Shown in pieces: positions 24,430-34,261 of a stretch of DNA of 44,306 nt. Position 1 is the stretch's first letter. Each line of letters opens with the position of its first letter. This DNA comes from Flavobacterium sp. (GTDB taxonomy: Bacteria; Bacteroidota; Bacteroidia; Flavobacteriales; Flavobacteriaceae), in the NCBI GenBank assembly GCA_025351785.1, contig JANXVF010000080.1, positions 1-44,306 on the forward strand. The letters run 5' to 3'. The translations under genes and the position numbers were made by a program. The notes under the pieces are model-generated. The model saw only the letters and a list, made by a program, of their open reading frames with translations, did not search any database and was not told where the DNA came from.

Positions 24430-24988
24430 TAAATTATATTTTACAGGATTATGTATTTTCTTTTCTTCGCTTATGTTAGTGAGTTGCAAAGATGACGTTC
24501 TACCAAAGCCGGCAAGTCAATTAAGATTAGAATATCCAGTTTCTGAGTATGCTAATTTTAGCAATCATTGCCCATTTACTTTTGAAATGAATTCTAACGC
24601 TGTAATAAAAGAGGAAAAGGAATGTAGTTTTACCATTTCTTATCCAAAAATGAAAGCCACACTATATTTAACATACAAACCAGTAAACGGAAATATAGAA
24701 AATTTACTTCGAGATGCTCAAAAACTAACTTACGAGCATGTAATAAAAGCAGATGATATTTTAGAACAACCATTCTTAAACCCTAAGAAAAAAGTATATG
24801 GAATGTTTTATAAAGTATCTGGTAATGCGGCAACAAACGCTCAGTTTTATGTTACTGATAGTGTTAAACATTTTTTAACGGGTTCTGTTTACTTTTATGC
24901 AAAACCTAACTTTGACTCTATTATGCCCGCCGCAAATTATCTAAGAAATGATATGCAACACCTTATAGAAACAATAAAGTGGAATTAA
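24419..24988 (+). CDS. gldD: Gliding motility lipoprotein GldD
   Basis: The 189-residue lipoprotein has a signal peptide ending in LVSC, Cys23. The body has the conserved GldD features: PKPASQLRLEYP, CPFTFEMNSNAVI, a CSFTISYPKMKATLYLTYKPV strand pair, LLRDAQKLTYEHVIKAD and a C-terminal DSVKHFLTGSVYFYAKPNFDSIMPAANYLRNDM helix-strand unit. GldD is required for gliding and surface digestion in Flavobacterium and is encoded just after GldE. The ATG at 24419 overlaps the gldE stop by 11 bases, so translation is probably coupled. The stop is 20 bases from the convergent efflux operon. Confidence 0.95.
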   Translation: MLNNKLYFTGLCIFFSSLMLVSCKDDVLPKPASQLRLEYPVSEYANFSNHCPFTFEMNSNAVIKEEKECSFTISYPKMKATLYLTYKPVNGNIENLLRDAQKLTYEHVIKADDILEQPFLNPKKKVYGMFYKVSGNAATNAQFYVTDSVKHFLTGSVYFYAKPNFDSIMPAANYLRNDMQHLIETIKWN

Positions 24989-25008
24989 ATTTATTTTATA
25001 TAAATATA

Positions 25009-26442
25009 TTAATTCCAACCACCGCCCAGCGATCTGTAAACATTAATTACTGCATTAAACTGTCTTTTTTTAGCTTCTAATAATTCTAGTTTTGAAGAAA
25101 GCGCATCACGTTGAGTCATTAAAACTTCAAAATAATCAACCTTATTCGATCTGAATAAATCATTTGAAATAGATATCGAATTGTTTAAAGCTTGAACTTC
25201 TTTATTTTTTAAATCATAAAATTGTTCCAAATTTTTTATGTTTGATAACTGATTTGAAACTTCTACATAGCTACTCAAAATTATTTTTTGGTAATTAAAC
25301 ATCGCTTGAATTTGTATTGCTTTTGCTTTATTAAATTCTGCTTTTATAGCACTTCTATTAATTAAAGGAGCAGTAAGTTCTCCTAAAATAGAATAAGCTA
25401 CCGACTCTGGTGCGGTAAAAAGAAGTGATGGTTTAAAAGATTGAAAACCAAGACCACCCGAAATATTAAAGGATGGATAAAATTCGGCTTGTGCAGCTTT
25501 TACATCACATTTTGTTGCAAACAATTCTAACTCAGCTTGTTTAATATCTGGACGATTTGATAATAATTGTGATGGAATACCCGATTTTATTTGTTGCGGA
25601 ATTTCATTACTAAATATTGTTTTATCACGTACAACTACTTGTGGATAACGTCCTAAAAGAAAATTGATTTTATTTTCGTTTTCTCTAATTTGTTGTTTAA
25701 TATCAAATTCTAACGATTGAGAATTTAAAACTTCGGCTTCATATTTTTTTACAGCCAATTCAGACACTCGCGCTGCTTCTTTTTGCACTTTAACAATTTC
25801 GAGCGCATTTTTTTGCAACAAAATGGTTTCTTTAATTACATCCAATTGATTGTCTAATGAAAGTAATTCGTAATAAGAATTTGCAATTTCAGCAATCAGG
25901 TTTGTTACTACAAAATTTCTACCTTGTATTGTGGCCAAATATCTTGTTGCAGCAGCTTTTTTGGAATTCCGTAGTTTTTTCCAAATATCAACTTCCCAAC
26001 TTGCATGTAAACCTAATCTAAAATCATTTAACGATTCTGGGACTCCATTTCCAGGAGTTATATCTGCCGATGCGTCACCAGCACCTTGACTTGTGTATAA
26101 ACCTACTTTCTCATTTCCTGCCGATACTCCTCCAGATACCGTTGGGAGTAACATTCCTGTTCTTAATTTTACATTGTTTCTAGCAATTTCAATGTCTTGA
26201 AGAGTCATTTGTAAATCGATATTATTTTTAAGAGCAACATCAATTAAACTAACTAAATTTTTATCGCTAAAAAAATTTTTCCATTTTATGGAAGCTGTAT
26301 TTACAGTATCGGTACTCTCAACATAAACCGCTGGCAGTTGTTGTTTATTAACATCTTGAACAGGAGTTAATGATTTACAACTTGTACAAAAAACTAACAG
26401 TAGTACAATTGTTATAGCAAAAAATTTTCTAAATAAAGTCAT
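25009..26442 (-). CDS. Outer-membrane efflux lipoprotein, TolC/NodT (OprM-like) family
   Basis: The protein has 477 residues when started at the ATG at 26442 (alternative ATG at 26454, four residues longer). A lipoprotein signal ends in CTSC, Cys22. The two TolC-type repeats are visible, each with long helices and an amphipathic strand: LVSLIDVALKNNIDLQMTLQDIEIARNNVKL near residue 75, and a second at IKQAELELFATKCDVKAAQAEFYPSFNISGG. NRPDIKQAEL and YRSLGGGW are hallmarks of the NodT subfamily. It forms the outer-membrane exit duct of the RND pump encoded just upstream, whose stop it overlaps or abuts. This is the last gene of the operon. Confidence 0.93.
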   Translation of the reverse strand: MTLFRKFFAITIVLLLVFCTSCKSLTPVQDVNKQQLPAVYVESTDTVNTASIKWKNFFSDKNLVSLIDVALKNNIDLQMTLQDIEIARNNVKLRTGMLLPTVSGGVSAGNEKVGLYTSQGAGDASADITPGNGVPESLNDFRLGLHASWEVDIWKKLRNSKKAAATRYLATIQGRNFVVTNLIAEIANSYYELLSLDNQLDVIKETILLQKNALEIVKVQKEAARVSELAVKKYEAEVLNSQSLEFDIKQQIRENENKINFLLGRYPQVVVRDKTIFSNEIPQQIKSGIPSQLLSNRPDIKQAELELFATKCDVKAAQAEFYPSFNISGGLGFQSFKPSLLFTAPESVAYSILGELTAPLINRSAIKAEFNKAKAIQIQAMFNYQKIILSSYVEVSNQLSNIKNLEQFYDLKNKEVQALNNSISISNDLFRSNKVDYFEVLMTQRDALSSKLELLEAKKRQFNAVINVYRSLGGGWN

Positions 26443-26446
26443 ATTA

Positions 26447-29400
26447 TTATTCATCAATTTCATTAGTAAGTGTTTTTTCTTCTTCATCATCAATTAAAAT
26501 ATGTTTTTCAGATATTTTTGCAAACATAAAATATAATCCAGGAATAATTATTACCCCAAATATAGTTCCGAATAGCATTCCTCCAGCTGCTGCTGCTCCA
26601 ATGGTTCTGTTTCCGATTGCCCCAGGTCCAGAAGCAATTACTAATGGGATTAAACCTGCAATAAACGCAAATGAAGTCATCAAAATAGGTCGTAGTCTTG
26701 CTAGCGCTCCTTCGATAGCGGCTTTTTTGGGAGATTTACCCGCCGCATGTCTTTGAACTGCAAATTCTACTATTAGCACTGCATTTTTTCCTAAAATCCC
26801 GATGAGCATTACCATTGCAATTTGGGCATAGATATTATTTTCGAGACCTAGAATTTTTAAGAAAAAGAAAGCACCAAAAATACCTACCGGCAACGAGAAA
26901 ATGATAGGTAGTGGCAACATAAAACTTTCATATTGTGCTGATAATACCAAATAAACAAAGATTAATGAAATTAAAAATATATAAATAGCCTGATTGCCTT
27001 GTCTAGATTCGTCTATCGAAATTCCAGCCCATTCGATTCCAAAACCTTTAGGTAATGATTTTAAAGCAACTTCTTCAACAGTTTTTAATGCAGTACCACT
27101 ACTGTAACCAGCTGCAGGACCACCACTTATCTGAGAGGCATTATATAAATTATGTCTATTTATTTCCGAAAGACCAAACACTTTATCTACCCGCATAAAG
27201 GCACCATAAGGCACCATTTCTCCTTTATCATTTTTTGTATAATATTTTAAGATATCATCTGGCAAAGCACGATATTGAGGTAAAGCTTGAACCATAACTT
27301 TATATTGTCTATCATACTTAATAAAATTGGTTTGATAATCACTACCTATAAATCTTGATAAATTATCCATTGCATCACCAATATTTATACCTTTTTGTTC
27401 TGCTTTATCATTGTCCACTTTTAGTAAATATTGTGGAAAACTTGCACTATAAAACGTAAATACTGATGATAGTTCGGGTCTTTTATTAAGTTCTTTTACA
27501 AATTTATTGCTAATTGTTTCCATTTTTTTGAAATCACCACTTCCTCCTTTATCGACAAGTCTTAATTCAAATCCTCCTGCTGCACCATATCCTGGAACAG
27601 CCGGTGGTGGAAAAAATTCAATAGTTGCACCTTTAATGCTCTTGGTTTTTTCTTCAAGTTCTTTTATAACCTCTTGAGTTGTATGTTTTCTTTCATCCCA
27701 ATTTTTAAGATTAATTAAACAACTTCCAGAGTTTGAACCTGTTCCTTCAGATAGGATTTCATAACCAGATGTTGATGAAACAGATTTTACTTCTTCCATT
27801 TTAGATGCAATTTTTTGTAACTGATCCGCAACTTCATCAGTTCTTTCCAAAGTTGAACCGGGAGGTGTTTGAATAATCGCATAAAAGATACCTTGATCTT
27901 CATTTGGTATAAATCCTGAAGGAACGGTTGAACTTAGACCCCAAGTTCCTAGACAAAAAAGTAAAATTACTATTAAAGTAACCATTCGTCTATTCACAAT
28001 TAAAGTTACAATTTTTTGATATCTTCCTTGTAATCGATTAAACCAATTATTGAATCCTGCTAAAAATTTATTTAATAAATTATTCTTTTTCTCAACTCCA
28101 TGAGTATTTTTCAAAATCATTGCACACAGAGCTGGTGTAAATGTTAATGCAACAATTCCAGACAAAATAATAGCTGTTGCCATAGTTACAGAAAACTGTC
28201 TGTAAAAAATCCCCACCGGTCCTGACATAAATGAAACGGGAATAAATACCGCAGCCATAACAAGTGTAATGGCGATGATTGCACCTCCAATATCTTTCAT
28301 AGCAAGTTTTGTTGCCTCAAGCGGACTCACATGGAATTCCTCCATTTTGGCATGTACTGCCTCGACGACGACTATGGCATCATCTACAACAATTCCGATG
28401 GCTAAAACTAAGGCAAAAAGTGTAATTAAATTTATTGAAATTCCGAAAATTTGCATAAAGAAGAAGGTGCCAATTAAAGAAACTGGAACTGCAATAGCAG
28501 GAATTAACGTTGAACGCCAATCGCCCAAAAATATAAATACAACTAATGAAACTAGTATAAATGCTTCAATAAGAGTATGAATTACTTTTTCTATAGAAGC
28601 ATCTAAAAATTTAGATACGTCATACCCAATTTCATAATCCATCCCTTCAGGAAATTGACCTTTAATTTCATCTAATTTCTTTTTTACATTTTCAATAACT
28701 TTACTCGCATTACTTCCGTAGGATTGTTTGATAACTATCGCAGCTGAAGGTTTACCGTTTAATTTTGAATATAAATCATAATAGGCATTACCAAATTCAA
28801 CTTGTGCAACATCTTTTAACCGCAATAATTCACCGTTAGGATTTGATCGAATAACAATATTGTCATATTGTTCTTTGGTGGTATATCGTCCGGGATATTT
28901 TAAAACATATTCAAATGCTTGGGATTTTTTCCCTGAACTTTCTCCAAGTCTGCCTGGTGAGGCCTCAAAACTTTGATTGTTTAGTGCGTCCATCACCTCA
29001 TCTGATGAAACTTTATATGCAAACATTCTATCTGGTTTTAACCAAATTCTCATAGAATATTCTCTATTTCCTAAAATATCTGCAAACCCTACACCATCAA
29101 CACGTTTTAACTCAGAAAGCATATTGATGTCAGCATAGTTGTAAAGAAAATTTACATCCAAAGTAGGGTCTTTGCTAAATAAATTTATGTAAAGCAACAT
29201 GTTTGACTCTTCTCTAGTAATTTTTACTCCCTCGCGAACTACAATTGGGGGCAATTTATTTACAACCGCAGCAACACGATTTTGAACATTTACCGCAGCA
29301 ATATTTGGATCGGTTCCTAACTCAAATACTACTTGAATCTGAGCTTCTCCATCATTTCCAGCATTTGAAGCAATGTACTTCATTCCTGGAATCCCATTTA

Positions 29401-29605
29401 TGGCTCTTTCTAATGGAATAACAACTGATTTAATCATCAATTCATTGTTAGCACCAGGATAATCTGCAGTTACATTAACTTTTGGTGGCGAAATAGAAGG
29501 AAATTGTGTAATAGGTAATTGTAATAAGGCTAATCCGCCTAAAAACACTATTATGAGCGATATAACAATAGACAGTACGGGTCTTTGTATAAATTTATTA
29601 AACAT
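26447..29605 (-). CDS. RND efflux transporter permease, HAE1 (AcrB-like) family
   Basis: The 1052-residue length is typical. It has 12 transmembrane helices and two large periplasmic domains. It opens MFNKFIQRPVLSIVISL followed by LPITQFPSISPP, has the proton-relay Asp pair in TM4 (AIGIVVDDAIVVVEAV), the LIPAIAVPVSLIGTF loop before it, and the second-half equivalent GILGKNAVLIVEFA with GALARLRPILMTSFAF. Close relatives expel hydrophobic drugs, bile salts and dyes. HAE1 rather than heavy-metal (CusA) type is supported by the VPSGFIPNEDQG and PPAVPGYGAAGGFELRL motifs. The adaptor gene lies 27 bases upstream and the outer-membrane gene overlaps its stop. Confidence 0.96.
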   Translation of the reverse strand: MFNKFIQRPVLSIVISLIIVFLGGLALLQLPITQFPSISPPKVNVTADYPGANNELMIKSVVIPLERAINGIPGMKYIASNAGNDGEAQIQVVFELGTDPNIAAVNVQNRVAAVVNKLPPIVVREGVKITREESNMLLYINLFSKDPTLDVNFLYNYADINMLSELKRVDGVGFADILGNREYSMRIWLKPDRMFAYKVSSDEVMDALNNQSFEASPGRLGESSGKKSQAFEYVLKYPGRYTTKEQYDNIVIRSNPNGELLRLKDVAQVEFGNAYYDLYSKLNGKPSAAIVIKQSYGSNASKVIENVKKKLDEIKGQFPEGMDYEIGYDVSKFLDASIEKVIHTLIEAFILVSLVVFIFLGDWRSTLIPAIAVPVSLIGTFFFMQIFGISINLITLFALVLAIGIVVDDAIVVVEAVHAKMEEFHVSPLEATKLAMKDIGGAIIAITLVMAAVFIPVSFMSGPVGIFYRQFSVTMATAIILSGIVALTFTPALCAMILKNTHGVEKKNNLLNKFLAGFNNWFNRLQGRYQKIVTLIVNRRMVTLIVILLFCLGTWGLSSTVPSGFIPNEDQGIFYAIIQTPPGSTLERTDEVADQLQKIASKMEEVKSVSSTSGYEILSEGTGSNSGSCLINLKNWDERKHTTQEVIKELEEKTKSIKGATIEFFPPPAVPGYGAAGGFELRLVDKGGSGDFKKMETISNKFVKELNKRPELSSVFTFYSASFPQYLLKVDNDKAEQKGINIGDAMDNLSRFIGSDYQTNFIKYDRQYKVMVQALPQYRALPDDILKYYTKNDKGEMVPYGAFMRVDKVFGLSEINRHNLYNASQISGGPAAGYSSGTALKTVEEVALKSLPKGFGIEWAGISIDESRQGNQAIYIFLISLIFVYLVLSAQYESFMLPLPIIFSLPVGIFGAFFFLKILGLENNIYAQIAMVMLIGILGKNAVLIVEFAVQRHAAGKSPKKAAIEGALARLRPILMTSFAFIAGLIPLVIASGPGAIGNRTIGAAAAGGMLFGTIFGVIIIPGLYFMFAKISEKHILIDDEEEKTLTNEIDE

Positions 29606-29632
29606 ACTTATTTGTTTGAATGATTAAATTCT

Positions 29633-30715
29633 CTATTGTTTGATTAATTCTAGGGAATTAAGAACTTTATCTGCCGTGATGAATTTAGGAATTATTTTTT
29701 CGTCTTCTTTAACGGCTTGAATTCCATCAACTAATATTTTATCAGTAGAAACCAATCCAGACTGAATTATATAAACATTTGGTAAGCGTTGTTTTACCAC
29801 AATATTTCTAGATTTTACCACATTATCTTTATCAATTACATATACATAAACTTTATCTTGAATTTCAAAAGTAGATTTTTGTGGAATTAACAATGCATTT
29901 TTTATTGGAACTACCAATTGAACTTTTCCAGTTTCACCATTTTTTAAAAGTAATTCGGGATTTGGGAACTTTGCTCTAAAAGCAATATTACCAGTATTAT
30001 TATCAAATTCGCTTTCTATAGTTTCGATATATCCTTGATGATTATGCTTCGTCCCATTTGACAATAATAATCCTGCTTGGTTATTAATATCTTTGCTTGC
30101 GCGTGATTTATAATCTAAATATTCAACTTCCGACATGTTGAAATATGCATAAATCTCTTTGTTGTTTGAAATTTTAGTCAATACAGTTCCATCGTCTATC
30201 AAACTTCCCTTTTTAAATTGTATTCTATCAATTGTTCCATCAAATGGGGCTTTAATTTTTGTGAACGAAAGATGCGTCTCAGCCATTGACAACTCGGCAT
30301 TGGCTTCGTCAACTTTAGCTTTTGCCATTGCTAATTCTGATTTTGAAACTATATTTTTATCAGACAATGTTTTAACGTTTTGATATTCAATTTCTGTCAT
30401 GTGTGCATCTGCCTTTGCTTTTAAATAGTCTGCTTCATATAATTTTGGCATAATACTAAAAAGTAATTGTCCAGATTTTACCGACTGACCTTCATCAACA
30501 TGCAACGTTTCTAGATATCCTTTTTCCTGGGCTCTTATTTCTACATTCTGGATAGATTGTATTTGAGCGATATATTCTTTAGTAAATACAGTATCTTTTA
30601 TAACAGGACTTGTCACTGTATATTGAGACATTTCAGCTTTTTCTTCCTTTTTTTGATTGCAACTTGTAAAAGTTGCTAAACTTATTAGGCTTATTAATGC
30701 TATTAGATTTTTCAT
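29633..30715 (-). CDS. RND efflux periplasmic adaptor (membrane fusion) lipoprotein
   Basis: The 360-residue lipoprotein has a signal ending FTSC, Cys19. I use the ATG at 30715; the open frame extends 22 codons upstream but that stretch looks like the promoter region. The order of parts is: beta-barrel start (VTSPVIKDTVF), a lipoyl half (RAQEKGYLETLHVDEGQSVKSGQLLFSI), an alpha-hairpin (about 95-160), the second lipoyl half (HLSFTKIKAPFDGTIDRIQFKKGSLIDDGTVLTKIS), then beta-barrel and membrane-proximal domains (NGETGKVQLVVP, ALLIPQKSTFEIQDKVYVYVID). It bridges the permease and the TolC-type channel. Confidence 0.95.
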   Translation of the reverse strand: MKNLIALISLISLATFTSCNQKKEEKAEMSQYTVTSPVIKDTVFTKEYIAQIQSIQNVEIRAQEKGYLETLHVDEGQSVKSGQLLFSIMPKLYEADYLKAKADAHMTEIEYQNVKTLSDKNIVSKSELAMAKAKVDEANAELSMAETHLSFTKIKAPFDGTIDRIQFKKGSLIDDGTVLTKISNNKEIYAYFNMSEVEYLDYKSRASKDINNQAGLLLSNGTKHNHQGYIETIESEFDNNTGNIAFRAKFPNPELLLKNGETGKVQLVVPIKNALLIPQKSTFEIQDKVYVYVIDKDNVVKSRNIVVKQRLPNVYIIQSGLVSTDKILVDGIQAVKEDEKIIPKFITADKVLNSLELIKQ

Positions 30716-30724
30716 TTTTTTTCT

Positions 30725-30768
30725 GGGATTTAATCGTTGCAAAGGTGCAAATCGATAATCAAAATCCC
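30725..30768. promoter_or_regulatory. Nested inverted repeats upstream of the efflux operon
   Basis: The 77-base gap between the kinase stop (30793) and the adaptor start (30715) contains TTGCA, AAGG, TGCAA (30737-30750, perfect arms) and outer arms GGGATTT (30725-30731) and AAATCCC (30762-30768). On the minus strand it also shows TTTGCA twice with an 8-base period, a spacing like that bound by OmpR-type regulators, and a -7-like CACCTTTG at 30740-30747 (one mismatch). It is a likely operator and promoter for the pump genes; the regulator is unknown. Confidence 0.4.
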
Positions 30769-30792
30769 ATCTGGAAGCCACTTAAAAAAAAC

Positions 30793-32160
30793 TTAATTCG
30801 ACAAGTTTACTTCAAAAATATTTGTGTTTTCAATTTTTGAATGGTACGAAATTGTGGCATTGTGATAATCTAAAATTCGTTTCACAATACTCAGTCCTAA
30901 CCCAGAACCTTGAACTTTTATAGAATTTTCGCCTCTCATAAAAGGTTCAAAGATTTTTGTTTGCTCATCAGATGAAATTATTTTTCCACTATTCGAAATA
31001 GAAATGGTAATCACAGAAGATTTACTTTGATTTATAATCACATTTGCCTTTGCATCAGTCGAATATAGACTCGCATTTTTAAGAAGATTAATAAAAGCGA
31101 TTTTTAATAATGATCTACTTCCAAGTACTTCCATCGAATGTTCTACTTGGTCATCTATAATAATTTCAAAATTTAATTGAAAATTAGGATATAATTTTTT
31201 TACTTGTTCGTTTGCATCAAAAATAATTTCATCTATCCGTACTTTTTTAAATTTTTTGCCCGTTGCGTCTTTATTTACTTTTGCTAATAGCAGTAACGAG
31301 TTTATCAAATCTGCCATTTGATGTACATCATTATTGATGCTCTTGAGATAATTTAATGTTGCTTCAGAATGTTTTTCAGTATTAATACTGTTTTCTAACT
31401 GCATAGAAATTCTCGTTAGAGGGGTAAATAACTCGTGTGAAGCATTTGAAGTGAACTCTTTTTGAGTCGCAAAAGATTTTTCTAAACGGGTTAACATTTG
31501 ATTAAAAGCTTTTGTAAGTAAATTTATCTCGTCGTTGCTATTATTTTCATCCAAATGTTCGTTAAGTTCATGAGCAGAAATAGATGTAATTTTTTTCTGA
31601 AAAACATCTAACGGATTGAGTTGTTTTTTTATAAAAACATAGGTAAAAAACCATACAAATAGTAAGCTTACAATAAATGTAATAAGTAGTGAAACTAATA
31701 AATATTCAAGTTTTGACTTACCATACCGATCTTCGGCAGTAATAAGAACATAATAATTTCCCTGCTCAAACGAAAAATGGATGCCAACTAAATCTCTTTC
31801 CTCATCAATTCTAAAAAAGGATTTTACAACACTCAGTTTTTTTAAATCGTCTAATGTCCATTTTATTTGAGCATCACCAACACTGCTATATATAAGCTTA
31901 AAGTCGTCATTAAATATTAATGTTTTTTCGTTGTAATAGGTGTTAATAGAGTTTTCGTCTATTAATTTTATTAATTTTTTATCAATTTTTTTAACATCTA
32001 AAATCAGTTTTGTTGTATTAAGTGCTTTTTCTTCAAGTCGCTCATTAAACTCTTCTCTTCTAAAAGTTGAAAATCTCAAATAAATAAAAATAGATGCCAG
32101 CCCAAATATAATTGAGAAAGCTATTGCAATATTGACTGAAATTTTTCTTTTTAAAGTCAT
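30793..32160 (-). CDS. Sensor histidine kinase (orphan), next to the efflux operon
   Basis: The 455-residue protein has transmembrane helices at about 10-29 and 154-178 enclosing a 125-residue periplasmic sensor domain of no recognised family. A HAMP-like linker (180-232), the HisKA dimerisation domain with phospho-acceptor His242 (SHELFTPLTRI) and a HATPase domain follow. N-box (LKIAFINLLKNA), F-box (KIFEPFMRG) and G2 box (GSGLGLSIVKRIL) are intact; the H-box has Phe-Thr in place of the usual Lys/Arg-Thr before Pro. It begins 17 bases after thiL, probably in the same transcript, and lies just before the pump genes. No response regulator adjoins it; the one at 11222 is also unpaired. Confidence 0.93.
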   Translation of the reverse strand: MTLKRKISVNIAIAFSIIFGLASIFIYLRFSTFRREEFNERLEEKALNTTKLILDVKKIDKKLIKLIDENSINTYYNEKTLIFNDDFKLIYSSVGDAQIKWTLDDLKKLSVVKSFFRIDEERDLVGIHFSFEQGNYYVLITAEDRYGKSKLEYLLVSLLITFIVSLLFVWFFTYVFIKKQLNPLDVFQKKITSISAHELNEHLDENNSNDEINLLTKAFNQMLTRLEKSFATQKEFTSNASHELFTPLTRISMQLENSINTEKHSEATLNYLKSINNDVHQMADLINSLLLLAKVNKDATGKKFKKVRIDEIIFDANEQVKKLYPNFQLNFEIIIDDQVEHSMEVLGSRSLLKIAFINLLKNASLYSTDAKANVIINQSKSSVITISISNSGKIISSDEQTKIFEPFMRGENSIKVQGSGLGLSIVKRILDYHNATISYHSKIENTNIFEVNLSN

Positions 32161-32177
32161 ACAATCTTCTTAAAATT

Positions 32178-33227
32178 TTAAATTTCGAGTGCATTCCAGC
32201 CTCGAGCTTTGAGTGGAATTTTTGTGTTTGATCTTGTTATTAAATGAATTCCTTCAGATTCTTGAGTCATGTGGCCAATGATTGTAAAATTTGGGTTCCC
32301 TTTTATTTTATTAAAATCGTCCATTGCAATTGTAAACAAAAGCTCATAATCTTCACCTCCATTTATGGCAATTGTTGTACTATCGATATTAAATTCCTCG
32401 CAAACGTTTATAAACTGAGGGTCAACCGGAATTTTTTCTTCATATAGATTACAACCTACCTTGCTTTGTTTGCAAATGTGAATAATTTCAGACGATAATC
32501 CATCAGAAATATCAATCATCGAAGTTGGTTTTATTTCTAAAATTGCCAACATATTTTTAATATCATGTCGTGCTTCTGGTTTTAGTTGTCTTTCAATTAA
32601 GTAAGTGTAAGCATCTAAATCTGGCTGATTATTTGGGTTTGCTTGAAACACTTGTTTCTCGCGTTCCAAAATTTGAAGCCCCATATATGCCGAACCTAGA
32701 TCGCCAGAAACCACCAATAAATCTGTTTCTTTAGCACCATTTCTATATACAATTTCTTCCTCATCTGCTTCTCCAATTGCAGTTATCGAAATGATTAATC
32801 CTTTTTGCGATGTTGTAGTATCGCCACCAATAACATCTACATTATAAAATTTTGATGCTAAATTTATTCCATCAAACAACTCTTCTAAGGCTTCTAACGG
32901 AAACCGATTTGAAACCGCAACCGAAACTGTAATTTGTGTTGCCTTTGCATTCATGGCGCATATATCAGAAATATTTACAACTACCGCTTTGTAGCCTAAA
33001 TGTCTCAAAGGCATATATGAAAGGTCAAAATGTACTCCTTCTATCAATAAATCTGTTGAAATTATTACTTTTTTGGTTTTAAAATTTAAAACGGCACCGT
33101 CATCACCGATGCTTTTAAAAGTCGAATCATTTTTTACAGTAAAATCTTTTGTTAAATGCTCAATCAAGCCAAACTCTCCTAACTCAGAAAGCGAAGTTCG
33201 ATTTGGGTTTTTGTCTTCTATCATCAT
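32178..33227 (-). CDS. thiL: Thiamine-monophosphate kinase
   Basis: The 349-residue enzyme phosphorylates thiamine monophosphate to the cofactor thiamine diphosphate. The ThiL/PurM fold motifs are SIGDDGAVL, STDLLIEGVHFDLSYMPLRHLGYKAVVVNISDICAMNAKATQ (Mg and substrate site), GGDTTTS and DISDGLSSEI, and near the C-terminus GGEDYELLFT. The product feeds Dxs, also encoded here, which uses this cofactor. Two adjacent ATGs (33227 and 33224) are possible starts; the second matches the family start MIEDK. A -7 element lies 16-19 bases upstream. The histidine kinase gene follows 17 bases downstream. Confidence 0.95.
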   Translation of the reverse strand: MMIEDKNPNRTSLSELGEFGLIEHLTKDFTVKNDSTFKSIGDDGAVLNFKTKKVIISTDLLIEGVHFDLSYMPLRHLGYKAVVVNISDICAMNAKATQITVSVAVSNRFPLEALEELFDGINLASKFYNVDVIGGDTTTSQKGLIISITAIGEADEEEIVYRNGAKETDLLVVSGDLGSAYMGLQILEREKQVFQANPNNQPDLDAYTYLIERQLKPEARHDIKNMLAILEIKPTSMIDISDGLSSEIIHICKQSKVGCNLYEEKIPVDPQFINVCEEFNIDSTTIAINGGEDYELLFTIAMDDFNKIKGNPNFTIIGHMTQESEGIHLITRSNTKIPLKARGWNALEI

Positions 33228-33242
33228 AAAAATTTATTATAA

Positions 33243-33250
33243 CAAAGGTA
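33243..33250 (-). promoter_or_regulatory. -7 element of thiL and the kinase gene
   Basis: On the minus strand this reads TACCTTTG, an exact TAnnTTTG match 16 bases before the first thiL ATG at 33227. No -33 TTG is visible at 17-23 bases. It may drive both thiL and the kinase. Confidence 0.45.
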
Positions 33251-33300
33251 CAAAGATTTTAAACCTCGATTTAATTTAACTTTAAAATAAAATTTGTTTG

Positions 33301-34167
33301 TTACTTTTTATTGGCTAGATAAACGCCTATTAAAATTACAAACGCGCCAAAAATTTGCATCATTGTTAGACTTTCATGATCTAGTAACCCCCAGAAAAAT
33401 GCTATAATTGGGATTAAATATGTGACTGATGTAGCAAAAACAGGCGATGATATTTGTATTAATTTAAAGAAAATTATATTAGCAATCCCAGTGCCTATTA
33501 CTCCAAGAATTATAATATAAAATAATGCAATATGAGTTTGTGGTAAATAGATTCTATCTTTAAAATCGGTAAACAATAAAACAATTACTGCTGGAATCAA
33601 TAATATTAAAAAATTTCCGGTTGTGATTGCTAGAGGTTTTACATCAAACAAATATTTTTTTATTAAATTCACATTAATTCCGTAGCATATTGAGGCTATT
33701 ACCACAAAAATCGAATAGTAATAATTAGCACTATTTGATACTTCGTTTCCTGTAAAAATAAGTATTATTGTTCCAAATAAACCAATTATTACACCCAAAA
33801 ATTGACTTTTTTTAAAACCCAACCCAAAGATTACAGCGCCAATTAAAAGCGTGTTTAAAGGTGTTAATGAGTTTAAAATAGAACAAATAGAACTGCTAAC
33901 CTTGGTCTCGGCAAGTGGAAATAAAAACGCAGGAATAAAAGTTCCAAAAAAAGAGGTTAATGCAATATATTTCCATTGAAATTGTTTAATCGATCGAATT
34001 GATTTATATCCAATAATTATCACAAAAATTGAAGTAAATAATATTCTAAAAGCACCTATTTGATAGGGATTTAAACCTAACAATCCTTTTTTCATCAATA
34101 TAAACGAACTTCCCCAAATTAATGCAAGGATCGATAATAAAATCCATTTTAACTGTTTTGAATTCAT
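33301..34167 (-). CDS. EamA/DMT-superfamily permease
   Basis: The 288 residues contain ten predicted transmembrane helices in two EamA repeats: WILLSILALIWGSSFILMKKGL and YQIGAFRILFTSIFVIIIGY open the first, and SNSANYYYSIFVVIASICYGINVNLIKKYL the second. ALIWGSSF and the conserved glutamate in the VTYLIPIIAFFWGLLDHESLT-type end region are typical of RhaT/YdcZ-like drug/metabolite transporters. It probably exports or imports a small metabolite; the substrate cannot be read. No cytosolic domain. It is upstream of thiL on the same strand with a 73-base gap, so a shared transcript is possible but not shown. Confidence 0.9.
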   Translation of the reverse strand: MNSKQLKWILLSILALIWGSSFILMKKGLLGLNPYQIGAFRILFTSIFVIIIGYKSIRSIKQFQWKYIALTSFFGTFIPAFLFPLAETKVSSSICSILNSLTPLNTLLIGAVIFGLGFKKSQFLGVIIGLFGTIILIFTGNEVSNSANYYYSIFVVIASICYGINVNLIKKYLFDVKPLAITTGNFLILLIPAVIVLLFTDFKDRIYLPQTHIALFYIIILGVIGTGIANIIFFKLIQISSPVFATSVTYLIPIIAFFWGLLDHESLTMMQIFGAFVILIGVYLANKK

Positions 34168-34261
34168 TTTTTTTAATACTAATTTGTGATAATTTTATCA
34201 ATTTTCACTTTCTAATGTTGCTAAATTTGTTACTCTGTTTAATTCTTAAACTTTATAAATT

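Noticed and set aside
26443..26493. Longer N-terminus for the outer-membrane efflux lipoprotein (ATG at 26493)
   Set aside because: It would overlap the permease gene by 47 bases and place a Lys-rich leader before a complete lipoprotein signal that already starts at 26442 or 26454.
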